64,000 bases of DNA from Persicitalea sp964500445 (lineage in GTDB: Bacteria > Bacteroidota > Bacteroidia > Cytophagales > Spirosomataceae): positions 9,627-73,626 of the forward strand of contig CAZCOG010000033.1 in assembly GCA_964500445.1 (NCBI GenBank), read 5' to 3'. The notes under the pieces were generated by a model. That model was not told where the DNA came from. It ran no database searches and saw only the letters and a program-made list of their open reading frames with translations. Below are positions 51,741 to 60,850 of this stretch, one piece after another (position 1 is the stretch's first letter; each line of letters opens with the position of its first letter). The position numbers were made by a program, and so were the translations under genes.

Positions 51741-52937
51741 TTATTCAGCGTTAAGGGTCAAAACTTTTCCGCCGCTGTAATCCAGGAAATACAACTCGCT
51801 CTGCTCGTCTACGCCGAAAGCTGAAATCGATGCGGATTTATTGACTATAAGGGCATTTTTCGCCGCTGCATTAGCAGGTACTTCCAGGGCCCAAATTCGG
51901 CCGCTGGCGTAGTCGCCGTACACATATTTTCCCACCAATTCGGGTAGTTTCTTGCCGCGATAGACATAACCACCCGTGATTGAAATATCGCCGTTGGCGT
52001 GAGTGTAGTCCCACACGGGATCGATGAGCCCGGCTTCCTGACAATTATTTTGGGGATTGAAGCATTCGTCAGCCTCTTTCAATCGCCAGCCGTAGTTGCC
52101 GCCCTTTTCAATGATGTCAATTTCTTCGATCTGGTTTTGTCCCACATCTCCCGCCCAGAGTTTTTGGGTGGCCGAGTCGAAGCTGATCCGCCACGGATTC
52201 CGCAGCCCGTAAGCATAAATCTCCTCCCGTGCGCCGTCGGTATTTCCTCGGAATGGATTATCCGCAGGAATACCATAGTTGCCCTTTCCGGTGGAATTGA
52301 CATCCAGCCGCAGGATTTTACCCAATAGGCTGGTCTTGTCCTGAGCATTATTTTTGGGATCGCCACCGCTACCGCCATCACCCGTCGAAACATACAGGTA
52401 GCTGTCCGGCCCAAAATGTACCGCCCCACCGTTGTGGTTGGAATAAGGCTGATCGTAGGTGAGCAGGATAGTTTCGCTACTTGGATCGGCGGCACCAGTG
52501 GCAGGATTGCTCACCTTATACCGGGCCACCACTGACTGACGCGGACTATCACGGGTGTAATTAACGTAGATATAGCCATTGCTTTTAAAATCAGGGTGGA
52601 AGGCCAGGCCAAGCAGTCCCATTTCGCCGCCGCTTCTTACTTTGTTTTTTATATCAAGAAAAAGCGTGGACGAAGAAGGATTTCCCGTAGCATTGAAAAA
52701 CCGGATCGTGCCTGCCTGCTCCACCACGAAAAGGCGATTACTACCATCGGCAGCGTTGACCAGCTCTACCGGATCGTCAAATTTCAGGCCTGGGAAGGCC
52801 TCTGCTACCTTATAGATAACCGCACCGGAAGGATCGGGCGTTACGGGATTGCCGGAGCCATCGTCCTTGCTGTTGCCACAGGCGATGAACAGAAATAATG
52901 CCGACCAGGCCAGCAATTTATGAATGGAAAGTGTCAT
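51741..52937 (-). CDS. PQQ-type glucose/sorbosone dehydrogenase lipoprotein
   Basis: Encodes 398 residues. The lipoprotein signal ends LFLFIAC (Cys20). The rest is the six-bladed propeller of soluble aldose dehydrogenases (GSDH): FDDPVELVNAADGSNRLFVVEQAGTIRFF, GLLGLAFHPDFKSNGYIYVNYT, NHNGGAVHFGPDSYLYVSTGDGG, LLGKILRLDVN, EIYAYGLRNPWRISFDSATQKLWAGDVGQNQIEEIDII, SITGGYVYRGKKLPEL. The His-Asn-Gly-Gly and GLRNPWR motifs are where PQQ and calcium bind in the family. It should oxidise an aldose and feed electrons to the chain. It lies downstream of the giant GH42-like gene on the same strand, separated by 64 bp with a hairpin. Confidence 0.93.
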   Translation of the reverse strand: MTLSIHKLLAWSALFLFIACGNSKDDGSGNPVTPDPSGAVIYKVAEAFPGLKFDDPVELVNAADGSNRLFVVEQAGTIRFFNATGNPSSSTLFLDIKNKVRSGGEMGLLGLAFHPDFKSNGYIYVNYTRDSPRQSVVARYKVSNPATGAADPSSETILLTYDQPYSNHNGGAVHFGPDSYLYVSTGDGGSGGDPKNNAQDKTSLLGKILRLDVNSTGKGNYGIPADNPFRGNTDGAREEIYAYGLRNPWRISFDSATQKLWAGDVGQNQIEEIDIIEKGGNYGWRLKEADECFNPQNNCQEAGLIDPVWDYTHANGDISITGGYVYRGKKLPELVGKYVYGDYASGRIWALEVPANAAAKNALIVNKSASISAFGVDEQSELYFLDYSGGKVLTLNAE

Positions 52938-52968
52938 GTTCGTTGTGTTTTTATTTTTTACAACGAAC
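52938..52968 (-). repeat. Hairpin abutting the sugar-dehydrogenase start codon
   Basis: GTTCGTTGT (52938-52946) and ACAACGAAC (52960-52968) pair perfectly over a 13-base A/T loop. On the minus strand the hairpin ends at the base before the ATG at 52937. It could govern translation of the dehydrogenase or terminate the upstream giant-gene transcript. Confidence 0.55.
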
Positions 52969-53001
52969 AGACCGGGTGATGTGTTCTATTTTACAACTTC
53001 C

Positions 53002-56000
53002 TTATTTTCTTTCCGACTTCATAATCCGCACTGTGTGGGGCTTGCCATCCGGCCCGGTAATCCGCAGCAGGTAGATCCCCGACCGCGTCGCGGCTTCCGT
53101 CAGGTTTACTTCCAGCAGTGAATGCTCCACGCGCCATTTCGACTGATCCAGCAGCGTACTTTTTCCCGCTACAGAAACTACCTCTACGGCTTTGGGGATA
53201 AAGTCATTTCCATCCATTTGCACTTTGACAATATCCACAAATGGATTGGGATAAGCTTTCCACAGGTCTGCTGTTGGGAACACTTCGTTTTCCTCAACAC
53301 CTAGCCGTACCGGCGTATTATTGGCCTTAATAATGTCGAATTGGATTGATCGGGTGGTTACCACGGTATTGTTGCGGTAAGCGGTCACTTTCAGCTTGTA
53401 AGTACCCACCTGAGGGCTGAAGCCAGAGCCATCACTATACAGGCCGAAAGGAGCCAGCTCGTCGGTACTTTTCCTGCTGGTAGGCCCAGTCAATTCGAAG
53501 CTCATCAAATCGATGTCGGCGTTACTTTCCACGTAAAGCTCGAGGCTCGGTGGCAAAGTACTGATGGCAATAATATCGGCATTCGAAATTTCCCTGATTT
53601 TCTTTGGCTGTTGCCCTGACTCATATAGGAGCACATGCAGCTCGGCGCGCTCTACTCTCAACATAAATTCCACGGTAACAGAAGCACCTTTATTGTCCTG
53701 GGCTATCACCTTCATGGGATAATTGCCCACAGCAGTAGGATTTCCAGCCAGCAGCGAACCATTGGCTGTGATGCCCGGTGGCAGCGCCGAGGCATAACTG
53801 ATCGACGCAATAGCTCCGTCGGAATCTTTGAAATATTCCTTTACATCAAACCGGAAAATCTGGCCCATGATAGCCAGTAGGTCGGGAACTGGCTGAACCA
53901 CTGGCGGCGTGTTTACGCCCCGTACTGTTAGCTTAAATGTGAGCTGTGTAGAGGAATTCTTATCATCAAAAGCCTGGACTGTTATGACAAATTCGCCCAC
54001 TTGCGTCGGACGCCCACTGATAGTATCGCCCTGAGCACTCAGCCCGGCGGGCAGGCCCGAGATTTTCAGACGGGCGATTTTCCCATCAGTATCCACAAAA
54101 GTACCCGCTGGAATCACGAAGCGGTACACGGCATTGCTATCGGCCATCTGATCGTTGATCGCCTTGGCCACCAGCGGCGGGCGGTTGCCATACACGGTCA
54201 GCTTGAAAGTCAGCTGAGTCGAGGCCCCTTTGTCGTCGAAGGCCCGCACGCTCACGCTGTACTCACCCACCTGGGTAGGACGCCCGCTGATGGTATCGCC
54301 TTGGGCGCTCAGACCGGTGGGCAAGCCCGAGATTTCCAGACGGGCGATTTTGCCGTCGGTATCCACAAAAGTACCCGCCGGAATCACGAAGCGGTACACG
54401 GCATTGCTGTCCGCCACCTGATCGCTGATAGCCTTGGCCACCAGCGGCGGGCGGTTGCTATACACCGTTAGTTTGAAAGTCAGCTGGACGGATGCTCCTT
54501 TATCATCAAAGGCCTTCACAACAACGTTGAACTCGCCTACTTCTGTGGGACGTCCACTGATAGTATCTCCCTGAGCACTTAATCCAGCAGGCAAGCCCGA
54601 GATTTCCAGGCGCGTGATCTTCCCGTCGGTATCTACAAAAGTACCCGCCGGGATCACGAAGCGGTACACGGCATTGCTATCGGCCACTTGGTCGTTGATC
54701 GCCTTGGCTACAAGCGGCGGGCGATTTTCGTCTGATATGGTCAGATTAAAGATAAGCTGCACAGTAGCATCGGCGTTATCCCTGGCTACTGCCACCAATT
54801 GATATTTGCCCGCTTTGGTGGGCGTTCCCGATATGTTTCTACCGCTGTTGGTCAATCCTTCCGGCAATCCCAAGACTATAACCGAAGCAATAGATCCGTC
54901 AGGATCATTGAATAAGCTTTCCGCAATTGTATAGCTAAAAGGTTTGTTGACCGGAGCCGTTTGGTCGGGAATAGTACCATTCGCAACAGGGGGCAAATTA
55001 TCTGCCGACACGGTGAACTTGAAGGTGGTTTCTGACGCGCCCCCTCCATTATCAGTCACGCGTACTTTGACTGTAAATATACCTTTCTTGGTAGGCGTAC
55101 CCGAAATCAGCGCACCGTCGCCTTTTAGTCCGTCCGGTAGCCCCGTCATGACAAAAGAGGTGAGTACACCGTCGGGGTCTACAAAAGTACTGTCGGGAAG
55201 ACGGCGGGCAAAGGGTGTACCAACTTTGGCAAACAGTTCCACTGGCGGCTTTACTAATACGGGTGCCAGGTTGCGATTCTCCTCGTCATCCACCACTACA
55301 AAATGAATGGTTTCGTCGCTTAGCTGGGTACCTTTAAGATCAGCCTTTTCGTAAGATTTGACATTTAAGGTATAACGGCCCGCCGTAAATACCACACCGC
55401 CGTTGTCGCCAAACACTCCATATGGTGCCGTGTTATCGGTACTACCTACCGAGTAGGGGCCTTCCATTTTGAAAACGTAGCTCCCTACCGCGCCGGTTTT
55501 AGGCGATACCAGAATATTGACGATCGACTTGGCATCCTCGCCCCGAAGCGTGTCGCCATCCACTATATAGTGCAGAAAGCGCCGGGTCAGGAAGTTACCC
55601 GCCTGAAACAGGCTGAATATATTGGCGGTCGGAGCAGTCGGAGCTTTATCCACGGTGATTTTGAACTGTGCTGAGACTTCGGCCCCTTGATTATCACGGG
55701 CCGTGACCGTCACGCCGAATTCACCACTGATTAAGGGACTACCTGTAATTTTCCAGCCATTCAGGCTCAGTCCATTGGGTAAACCCGTAGCTGATATACC
55801 TGCAATCGTGCCATCAGGATCAGTGAACGTCTCCTTGGCAATTTCGTAGTCGAATGCCTGGCCTACCCTCCCCTGTTGATTAGGGATAACCTTACTAACT
55901 AGCGGGGGTTTATTCTCAATGTCTTTCTCAGCTACCTTGAATTTGAACTGTGTGGATACCTCGGCGCCCTTGTCGTCGCGCGCTGTGACCGTTACTGTAA

Positions 56001-59000
56001 AGTCGCCGCTGGTAGTTGGGTTTCCTGCAAACTTGCGATCTGTTAGCGTGACGCCCGCCGGTAAACCATTAGCTGTAATACTGGCAATAGTTCCGTCGGG
56101 GTCGGTAAAAGTTTCGACCGCAATCTCGTAGCCGAAAGACTGTCCGACCTTTCCCTGCTGATCGGGAATAATCTTAGTGACCACGGGGGGCTGGTTCGCA
56201 CCTTCTTTTGGTGATATAGTGATTTTAAACTGCGTAGCGACTATGGCATCCCGACTGTCGCGCGCCGTGACCGTCACGATGAACTCTCCGCTCACCGTGG
56301 GAGTACCCGACAATCGCCAGCCGCTATGGCTCAAACCGTCGGGCTGCCCCTTGACCGAAATATCGATGATCGGCCCGTCCGGATCGAAGAAAGTCTCCTT
56401 CGAGATTGTGTAGTCGAAGTTCTCGCCCACCTTACCCTGCTGGTCGGGAATGGTTTTTCTAACCAGAGGCAGCACGTTTTCGCTCTCCTTCGGGTCTACC
56501 TTGAACTTGAACTGCGTGGACACCTCGGCGCTTTTGTCGTCGCGCGCTGTGACCGTTACTGTAAAGTCGCCGCTGGTAGTTGGGCTGCCTGACAGTTTGC
56601 GATCTGTTAGCGTGATACCTGCCGGTAAGCCCTTAGCTGTGATACTGGCAATAGTTCCATCGGGATCAGTGAAAGTACTGGTCGAAATCTCGTATGTGAA
56701 CGGTTGCTCGACTTTTCCTTGTTGATCAGGTATGGACTTACTAACCTGAGGCGGTTGATTTACTGATTCTTTTGGCGATATCGTGATTTTAAACTGCGTA
56801 GCGACTATGGCATCCCGGCTGTCGCGCGCCGTGACCGTCACGATGAACTCGCCACTCACCGTGGGGGTACCCGACAGACGCCAGCCGCTATGGCTCAAAC
56901 CGTCGGGCTGTCCCTTGATCGAAATATCAATAATCGGCCCGTCCGGGTCGAAGAAAGTCTCCTTCGAGATTGTGTAGTCGAAGTTCTCGCCCACCTTACC
57001 CTGCTGGTCGGGAATGGTTTTTCTAACCAGAGGCAGCACGTTTTCGCTCTCCTTCGGGTCTACCTTGAACTTGAACTGCGTGGACACCTCGGCGCTTTTG
57101 TCGTCGCGCGCTGTGACCGTTACTGTAAAGTCGCCGCTGGTAGTTGGGCTGCCTGACAGTTTGCGATCTGTTAGCGTGATACCCGCAGGTAACCCCTTAG
57201 CTGTGATACTGGCAACGATTCCGTCGGGATCGGTGAAAGTACCCGCTGCAATCTCGTAGGCAAAAGATTGCCCGACCTTTCCTTGCTGGTCGGGGACCGC
57301 TTTACTAACAATAGGCAGTTGGTTGGCTCCGCTACTGTCTCCGGGGTTTATGCGGAACTTGAACTGTGCGGAGACTTCGGCCCCCTGATTGTCTCGGGCT
57401 GTGATTTTGACTCCGTATTCGCCGCTCACCGTAGGTGTTCCGGTAAGTTTCCAGCCGCTCAGACTCACTCCACCTGGTAAGCCTGTGGCGGAGATTCCTG
57501 TGATTGTGCCGTCAGGATCGGTAAAAGTTTCTGGCGCAATTTCATAAACAAATGCTTGCCCGATTTTGCCTTGCTGGTCTGGAATAATTTTGTTGACCAA
57601 CGGAGGCTGATTTACTGATTCTTTTGGCGATATCGTGATTTTAAACTGCGTAGCGACTATGGCATCCCGGCTGTCGCGCGCCGTGACCGTCACGATGAAC
57701 TCGCCACTCACCGTGGGGGTACCCGACAGACGCCAGCCGCTATGGCTCAAACCGTCGGGCTGTCCCTTGATCGAAATATCAATAATCGGCCCGTCCGGGT
57801 CGAAGAAAGTCTCCTTCGAGATTGTGTAGTCGAAGTTCTCGCCCACCTTACCCTGCTGGTCGGGAATGGTTTTTCTAACCAGAGGCAGCACGTTTTCGCT
57901 CTCCTTCGGGTCTACCTTGAACTTGAACTGCGTGGACACCTCGGCGCTTTTGTCGTCGCGCGCTGTGACCGTTACTGTAAAGTCGCCGCTGGTAGTTGGG
58001 CTGCCTGACAGTTTGCGATCTGTTAGCGTGATACCCGCAGGTAACCCCTTAGCTGTGATACTGGCAACGATTCCGTCGGGATCGGTGAAAGTACCCGCTG
58101 CAATCTCGTAGGCAAAAGATTGCCCGACCTTTCCTTGCTGGTCGGGGACCGCTTTACTAACAATAGGCAGTTGGTTGGCTCCGCTACTGTCTCCGGGGTT
58201 TATGCGGAACTTGAACTGTGCGGAGACTTCGGCCCCCTGATTGTCTCGGGCTGTGATTTTGACTCCGTATTCGCCGCTGACGGTGGGAATCCCCAACAGC
58301 TTATTGTCAGTTAGTATGATACCCTCAGGCAGCCCCTTGGCACTCAGGCTGGCAATGGTTCCGTCAGGATCGGTGAAAGTACCGCCCGCAATCTCGTAGG
58401 TGAAAGACTGCCCGACTTTTCCTTGTTGGTCGGGGATAATTTTGTTGACTACGGGAGGCTGGTTGGCTCCGTTGCTCTCCTTCGGGTCTACCTTGAACTT
58501 GAACTGCGTGGATACCTCGGCGCCTTTGTCGTCGCGCGCTGTGACCGTTACCACAAACTCGCCGCTGGTAGTTGGGCTTCCTGCGAACTTGCGATCTGTT
58601 AGCGTGATGCCTGTAGGTAGCCCTTTAGCCGTAATACTGGCAATAGTTCCATCAGGATCTGTAAAGGTTCCGGCAGGAATTTCGTATGTGAATGATTGCC
58701 CTACCTTACCCTGCTGGTCGGGGAGCGCTTTACTAACCTGAGGTGGCAGATTCTCAACAGGTTTATTATCGAACACGTCATCGATCAAGAGTACTCGGAT
58801 AGGCTTTTGAGTTTTTGCGTATTCATCCCGCCATTTTTCCTGCACCTTGTTCGTTCCTTGTCGGATGGCTTCAGAGAGGGTGTATGTGACAGTCTGTGTT
58901 GGTGTAATGGTCTGCACTGGCGTTTTGAGCCACTTATCGGCCATTTCCCGAATCAGGTTTTCGTGGTGAACAAAATTGAAGTCGCGGTCTATCCCGAAAA

Positions 59001-60150
59001 AATTGAGCCAGTCAGCTCCGTGTTCATAGGTTTCGTTGACGAAATCACGCCAAACCCCAACATCAATACCATTCGCATGCCCCAGCTCATTTCCGATGAT
59101 TTTGCCAGGCATATTGGAGCGCAGCAAATCTGCAGCGAAGCGGTGGGGATAATAAGGACCGTCGTTCACTTTGAGGCCATCCGTTTTAATTCCCAAATCG
59201 GTAAAGCCGAAGGTACCACGCAGTTGGCTCAGACCATCATAACAACTACCTACATCATTATAGTAACGATAGCCGCTGTCTACACCTTTGATTGTGTCTA
59301 TAAATCCATTAATTGTTCTTTTCAGGACATAGTGTCGGAAAAGATACCAATCCATACCAGCATTGCCGTAATGTCCACTCCAAACGTCCCCTTTTATATA
59401 GGGTGGATGAATATCCGAAAAGCGAGAAAAATCTGAATTCCAAGCCTTGTTCAGACCTGCTAATGTTTGGTACTTGGCCTGAAGCCAGGTGCGGAACTCA
59501 ATTTTAGAGTGATAAGAATAATCGAAAAGTTGCAATTCATTCTTCTCATTGACAGGATTTTGTGCATCTACACTATATCCGATTTCAGAAGCGTTGTTGG
59601 CAACAACTGTTACCAGCACGATTTCACCTGCCTGTTGCCGCGGCCTAAAATGCTGCATCGCCTCACGCACGAAAGCATTGGCCTCATTCACTGCCTCTGT
59701 TGCCGAAAAACTGAACCCGTTAAGATCTTTATGCCGTACTCCGTCACCCGAAACGGGCCGAACATCGTCAGGCCACCATCCTTCTGCCCCCTCTTTGCCG
59801 TCGCTGTGTCGGGCTACCCACACACGGAGCATGATTTTACAGCCCAAACGTTTAGCCAGTTCTGCCTCCTTATCGATCTGACTCCAATCGGCGGCTGAAC
59901 CACGCTTTCGGTATATGTGATCCCAGTTGACATTCAGCACGAAAGAGTTTATACCAGCTTTGGCCGCCCGCTCCATTAGGGGAAGGTAACTATCATCATC
60001 CTCTACATTCATGATCGACATACTCAGATAACGAGGCTGTCCGGGTGGCGCAATTGGTTTTACGGCTGCTCTAACCTGTATCGCCAGGGCACCGAGAAAA
60101 ACAATAAGAAATGCGTACACTCCCCCTTTGGTCGTGTAAATTTTGTTCAT
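53002..60150 (-). CDS. Giant secreted GH42-like protein with 17 Ig-like repeats and T9SS sorting domain
   Basis: Encodes 2382 residues. A signal peptide ends near VRAA. Residues about 35-440 are a TIM-barrel glycosidase most like GH42 beta-galactosidases: INSFVLNVNWDHIY, IEFRTWLQAKYQTLAGLNKAWNSDF (typical of GH42), with candidate acid/base Glu189 in NNASEIGY and nucleophile Glu355 in IIGNELGH; the 166-residue spacing fits. From 468, eleven He_PIG-type repeats of about 94 residues follow (each PDQQGKVGQ, TFTDPDGTIASI, GLP-G, SGSPTTSGDFTVTVTARDD); then a different module (about 1504-1627), six more repeats (to 2169), a second copy of that module and a T9SS domain (AYPNPFVDIVKVQM to the end). 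It is probably cell-surface bound or secreted. The DNA of repeats 2-7 contains an exact 671-bp duplication. Confidence 0.9.
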   Translation of the reverse strand: MNKIYTTKGGVYAFLIVFLGALAIQVRAAVKPIAPPGQPRYLSMSIMNVEDDDSYLPLMERAAKAGINSFVLNVNWDHIYRKRGSAADWSQIDKEAELAKRLGCKIMLRVWVARHSDGKEGAEGWWPDDVRPVSGDGVRHKDLNGFSFSATEAVNEANAFVREAMQHFRPRQQAGEIVLVTVVANNASEIGYSVDAQNPVNEKNELQLFDYSYHSKIEFRTWLQAKYQTLAGLNKAWNSDFSRFSDIHPPYIKGDVWSGHYGNAGMDWYLFRHYVLKRTINGFIDTIKGVDSGYRYYNDVGSCYDGLSQLRGTFGFTDLGIKTDGLKVNDGPYYPHRFAADLLRSNMPGKIIGNELGHANGIDVGVWRDFVNETYEHGADWLNFFGIDRDFNFVHHENLIREMADKWLKTPVQTITPTQTVTYTLSEAIRQGTNKVQEKWRDEYAKTQKPIRVLLIDDVFDNKPVENLPPQVSKALPDQQGKVGQSFTYEIPAGTFTDPDGTIASITAKGLPTGITLTDRKFAGSPTTSGEFVVTVTARDDKGAEVSTQFKFKVDPKESNGANQPPVVNKIIPDQQGKVGQSFTYEIAGGTFTDPDGTIASLSAKGLPEGIILTDNKLLGIPTVSGEYGVKITARDNQGAEVSAQFKFRINPGDSSGANQLPIVSKAVPDQQGKVGQSFAYEIAAGTFTDPDGIVASITAKGLPAGITLTDRKLSGSPTTSGDFTVTVTARDDKSAEVSTQFKFKVDPKESENVLPLVRKTIPDQQGKVGENFDYTISKETFFDPDGPIIDISIKGQPDGLSHSGWRLSGTPTVSGEFIVTVTARDSRDAIVATQFKITISPKESVNQPPLVNKIIPDQQGKIGQAFVYEIAPETFTDPDGTITGISATGLPGGVSLSGWKLTGTPTVSGEYGVKITARDNQGAEVSAQFKFRINPGDSSGANQLPIVSKAVPDQQGKVGQSFAYEIAAGTFTDPDGIVASITAKGLPAGITLTDRKLSGSPTTSGDFTVTVTARDDKSAEVSTQFKFKVDPKESENVLPLVRKTIPDQQGKVGENFDYTISKETFFDPDGPIIDISIKGQPDGLSHSGWRLSGTPTVSGEFIVTVTARDSRDAIVATQFKITISPKESVNQPPQVSKSIPDQQGKVEQPFTYEISTSTFTDPDGTIASITAKGLPAGITLTDRKLSGSPTTSGDFTVTVTARDDKSAEVSTQFKFKVDPKESENVLPLVRKTIPDQQGKVGENFDYTISKETFFDPDGPIIDISVKGQPDGLSHSGWRLSGTPTVSGEFIVTVTARDSRDAIVATQFKITISPKEGANQPPVVTKIIPDQQGKVGQSFGYEIAVETFTDPDGTIASITANGLPAGVTLTDRKFAGNPTTSGDFTVTVTARDDKGAEVSTQFKFKVAEKDIENKPPLVSKVIPNQQGRVGQAFDYEIAKETFTDPDGTIAGISATGLPNGLSLNGWKITGSPLISGEFGVTVTARDNQGAEVSAQFKITVDKAPTAPTANIFSLFQAGNFLTRRFLHYIVDGDTLRGEDAKSIVNILVSPKTGAVGSYVFKMEGPYSVGSTDNTAPYGVFGDNGGVVFTAGRYTLNVKSYEKADLKGTQLSDETIHFVVVDDEENRNLAPVLVKPPVELFAKVGTPFARRLPDSTFVDPDGVLTSFVMTGLPDGLKGDGALISGTPTKKGIFTVKVRVTDNGGGASETTFKFTVSADNLPPVANGTIPDQTAPVNKPFSYTIAESLFNDPDGSIASVIVLGLPEGLTNSGRNISGTPTKAGKYQLVAVARDNADATVQLIFNLTISDENRPPLVAKAINDQVADSNAVYRFVIPAGTFVDTDGKITRLEISGLPAGLSAQGDTISGRPTEVGEFNVVVKAFDDKGASVQLTFKLTVYSNRPPLVAKAISDQVADSNAVYRFVIPAGTFVDTDGKIARLEISGLPTGLSAQGDTISGRPTQVGEYSVSVRAFDDKGASTQLTFKLTVYGNRPPLVAKAINDQMADSNAVYRFVIPAGTFVDTDGKIARLKISGLPAGLSAQGDTISGRPTQVGEFVITVQAFDDKNSSTQLTFKLTVRGVNTPPVVQPVPDLLAIMGQIFRFDVKEYFKDSDGAIASISYASALPPGITANGSLLAGNPTAVGNYPMKVIAQDNKGASVTVEFMLRVERAELHVLLYESGQQPKKIREISNADIIAISTLPPSLELYVESNADIDLMSFELTGPTSRKSTDELAPFGLYSDGSGFSPQVGTYKLKVTAYRNNTVVTTRSIQFDIIKANNTPVRLGVEENEVFPTADLWKAYPNPFVDIVKVQMDGNDFIPKAVEVVSVAGKSTLLDQSKWRVEHSLLEVNLTEAATRSGIYLLRITGPDGKPHTVRIMKSERK
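53920..54733. repeat. Three near-identical repeat units near the 3' end of the giant gene
   Basis: Units of about 270-273 bp encode repeats 15-17 (each NRPPLVAKAI, DQ-ADSNAVYRFVIPAGTF, ISGRPT). Conserved start tracts recur at about 54160, 54433 and 54703. They differ by scattered substitutions only. Confidence 0.8.
56211..56700. repeat. Diverged third copy of the two-repeat module in the giant gene
   Basis: Aligns to 56775-57264 with an offset of 564 bp and only scattered substitutions (for example CCCGACTGTCG against CCCGGCTGTCG). It encodes repeats 8-9, while the exact copies encode repeats 3-4 and 6-7. Confidence 0.75.
56756..57426. repeat. Exact direct repeat, copy A
   Basis: Read base by base, this segment shows no difference from 57608-58278 over 671 bp; the offset is 852 bp, that is 284 codons or three Ig-like repeats. 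Identity stops sharply at both ends. Confidence 0.88.
57608..58278. repeat. Exact direct repeat, copy B
   Basis: Partner of 56756-57426, same orientation. It encodes the end of repeat 2, repeats 3 and 4 and the linkers of the giant protein, while copy A encodes the end of repeat 5, repeats 6 and 7. Confidence 0.88.
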
Positions 60151-60645
60151 ATCCAGCTACGTGCTTTTGTTGGAAACTACGGTTTTTATGAAGGGGTAGA
60201 GGGGGAAATATTCTAGTTGCGTAAACAGGAGCAACAACCAAGCCAATTTGGACGCGAATCAGTAGCAAGGTTGACAAAACACTGTGAGAGAGCTAGTCTA
60301 TTTATCCACTTTATCAGATTTCAGATGGGGTTCTCTAATAGTTTGCATCGTAATAGAATAAGTTAATATTTCTATCAGAATAAATAGTTACAATCTAAAA
60401 ATCAATAGCTTAATCTCTCTCTGAGTGTTATACAAAGAGCCAAATGATAGGGCATTTATTATGCCTGGTGACCTTTCAGAAGCTAGTTCGAGGAGCCTTT
60501 TGGATATCGGAGCAGGACTTTCAATCGTAAATCTTTGCTTATTCAAATATTCCTTACGAGGGAAATTCGCAATTATAAATGCTCATTAAGCAGGCATCGT
60601 TTGAAATCAGAAGCTCTCTTCAATTTTCGTGCCGACTTGTATCCT

Positions 60646-60681
60646 TTTTCAATCTTTTATTACTAAATGAAAGATTGAAAA
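60646..60681. repeat. Inverted repeat in the large intergenic region
   Basis: TTTTCAATCTTT (60646-60657) and AAAGATTGAAAA (60670-60681) pair perfectly over a 12-base loop, about 170 bp upstream of the glycosyltransferase gene. Possible operator or old terminator. Confidence 0.45.
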
Positions 60682-60743
60682 GTTATTGAAAGTCTTGTCC
60701 ACAAAAAGACAGTTGCTTTATCCGGCTTTTCTCGGCGACTGTT

Positions 60744-60751
60744 TAGCTTTG
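60744..60751 (+). promoter_or_regulatory. -7 element upstream of glycosyltransferase gene
   Basis: TAGCTTTG matches TAnnTTTG, 99 bp before the ATG at 60851. The nearest -33-like tract is TTTA at 23 bp, so this is weak. Confidence 0.35.
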
Positions 60752-60850
60752 TGACTTTGATTTGAACGTTTTTAGGACCGAGCTGGCTCAGTACCTAATC
60801 AAACTTTAAAAGCATTATTCTTTTTCTAGCTGATTTTTAATAGTTTATCA

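Larger units (their letters stand above)
60151..60850. other. 700-bp AT-rich intergenic region
   Basis: The longest gene-free stretch, between the divergent giant gene and the glycosyltransferase gene. It holds a 12-bp inverted repeat at 60646-60681 and a -7 element at 60744-60751. No exact TAnnTTTG was found on the minus strand for the giant gene. The sequence is richer in A/T than its neighbours, and no RNA gene or open frame of note is visible. Confidence 0.6.

Noticed and set aside
54001..58741. Many short plus-strand open frames repeated at fixed spacing
   Set aside because: They are shadows of the repeats in the giant minus-strand gene; their repetition follows from the DNA duplication.
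53920..58750. Possible CRISPR-like array because of regular repeats
   Set aside because: The units are 270-290 bp, coding, and in frame; there are no short repeat/unique-spacer units.
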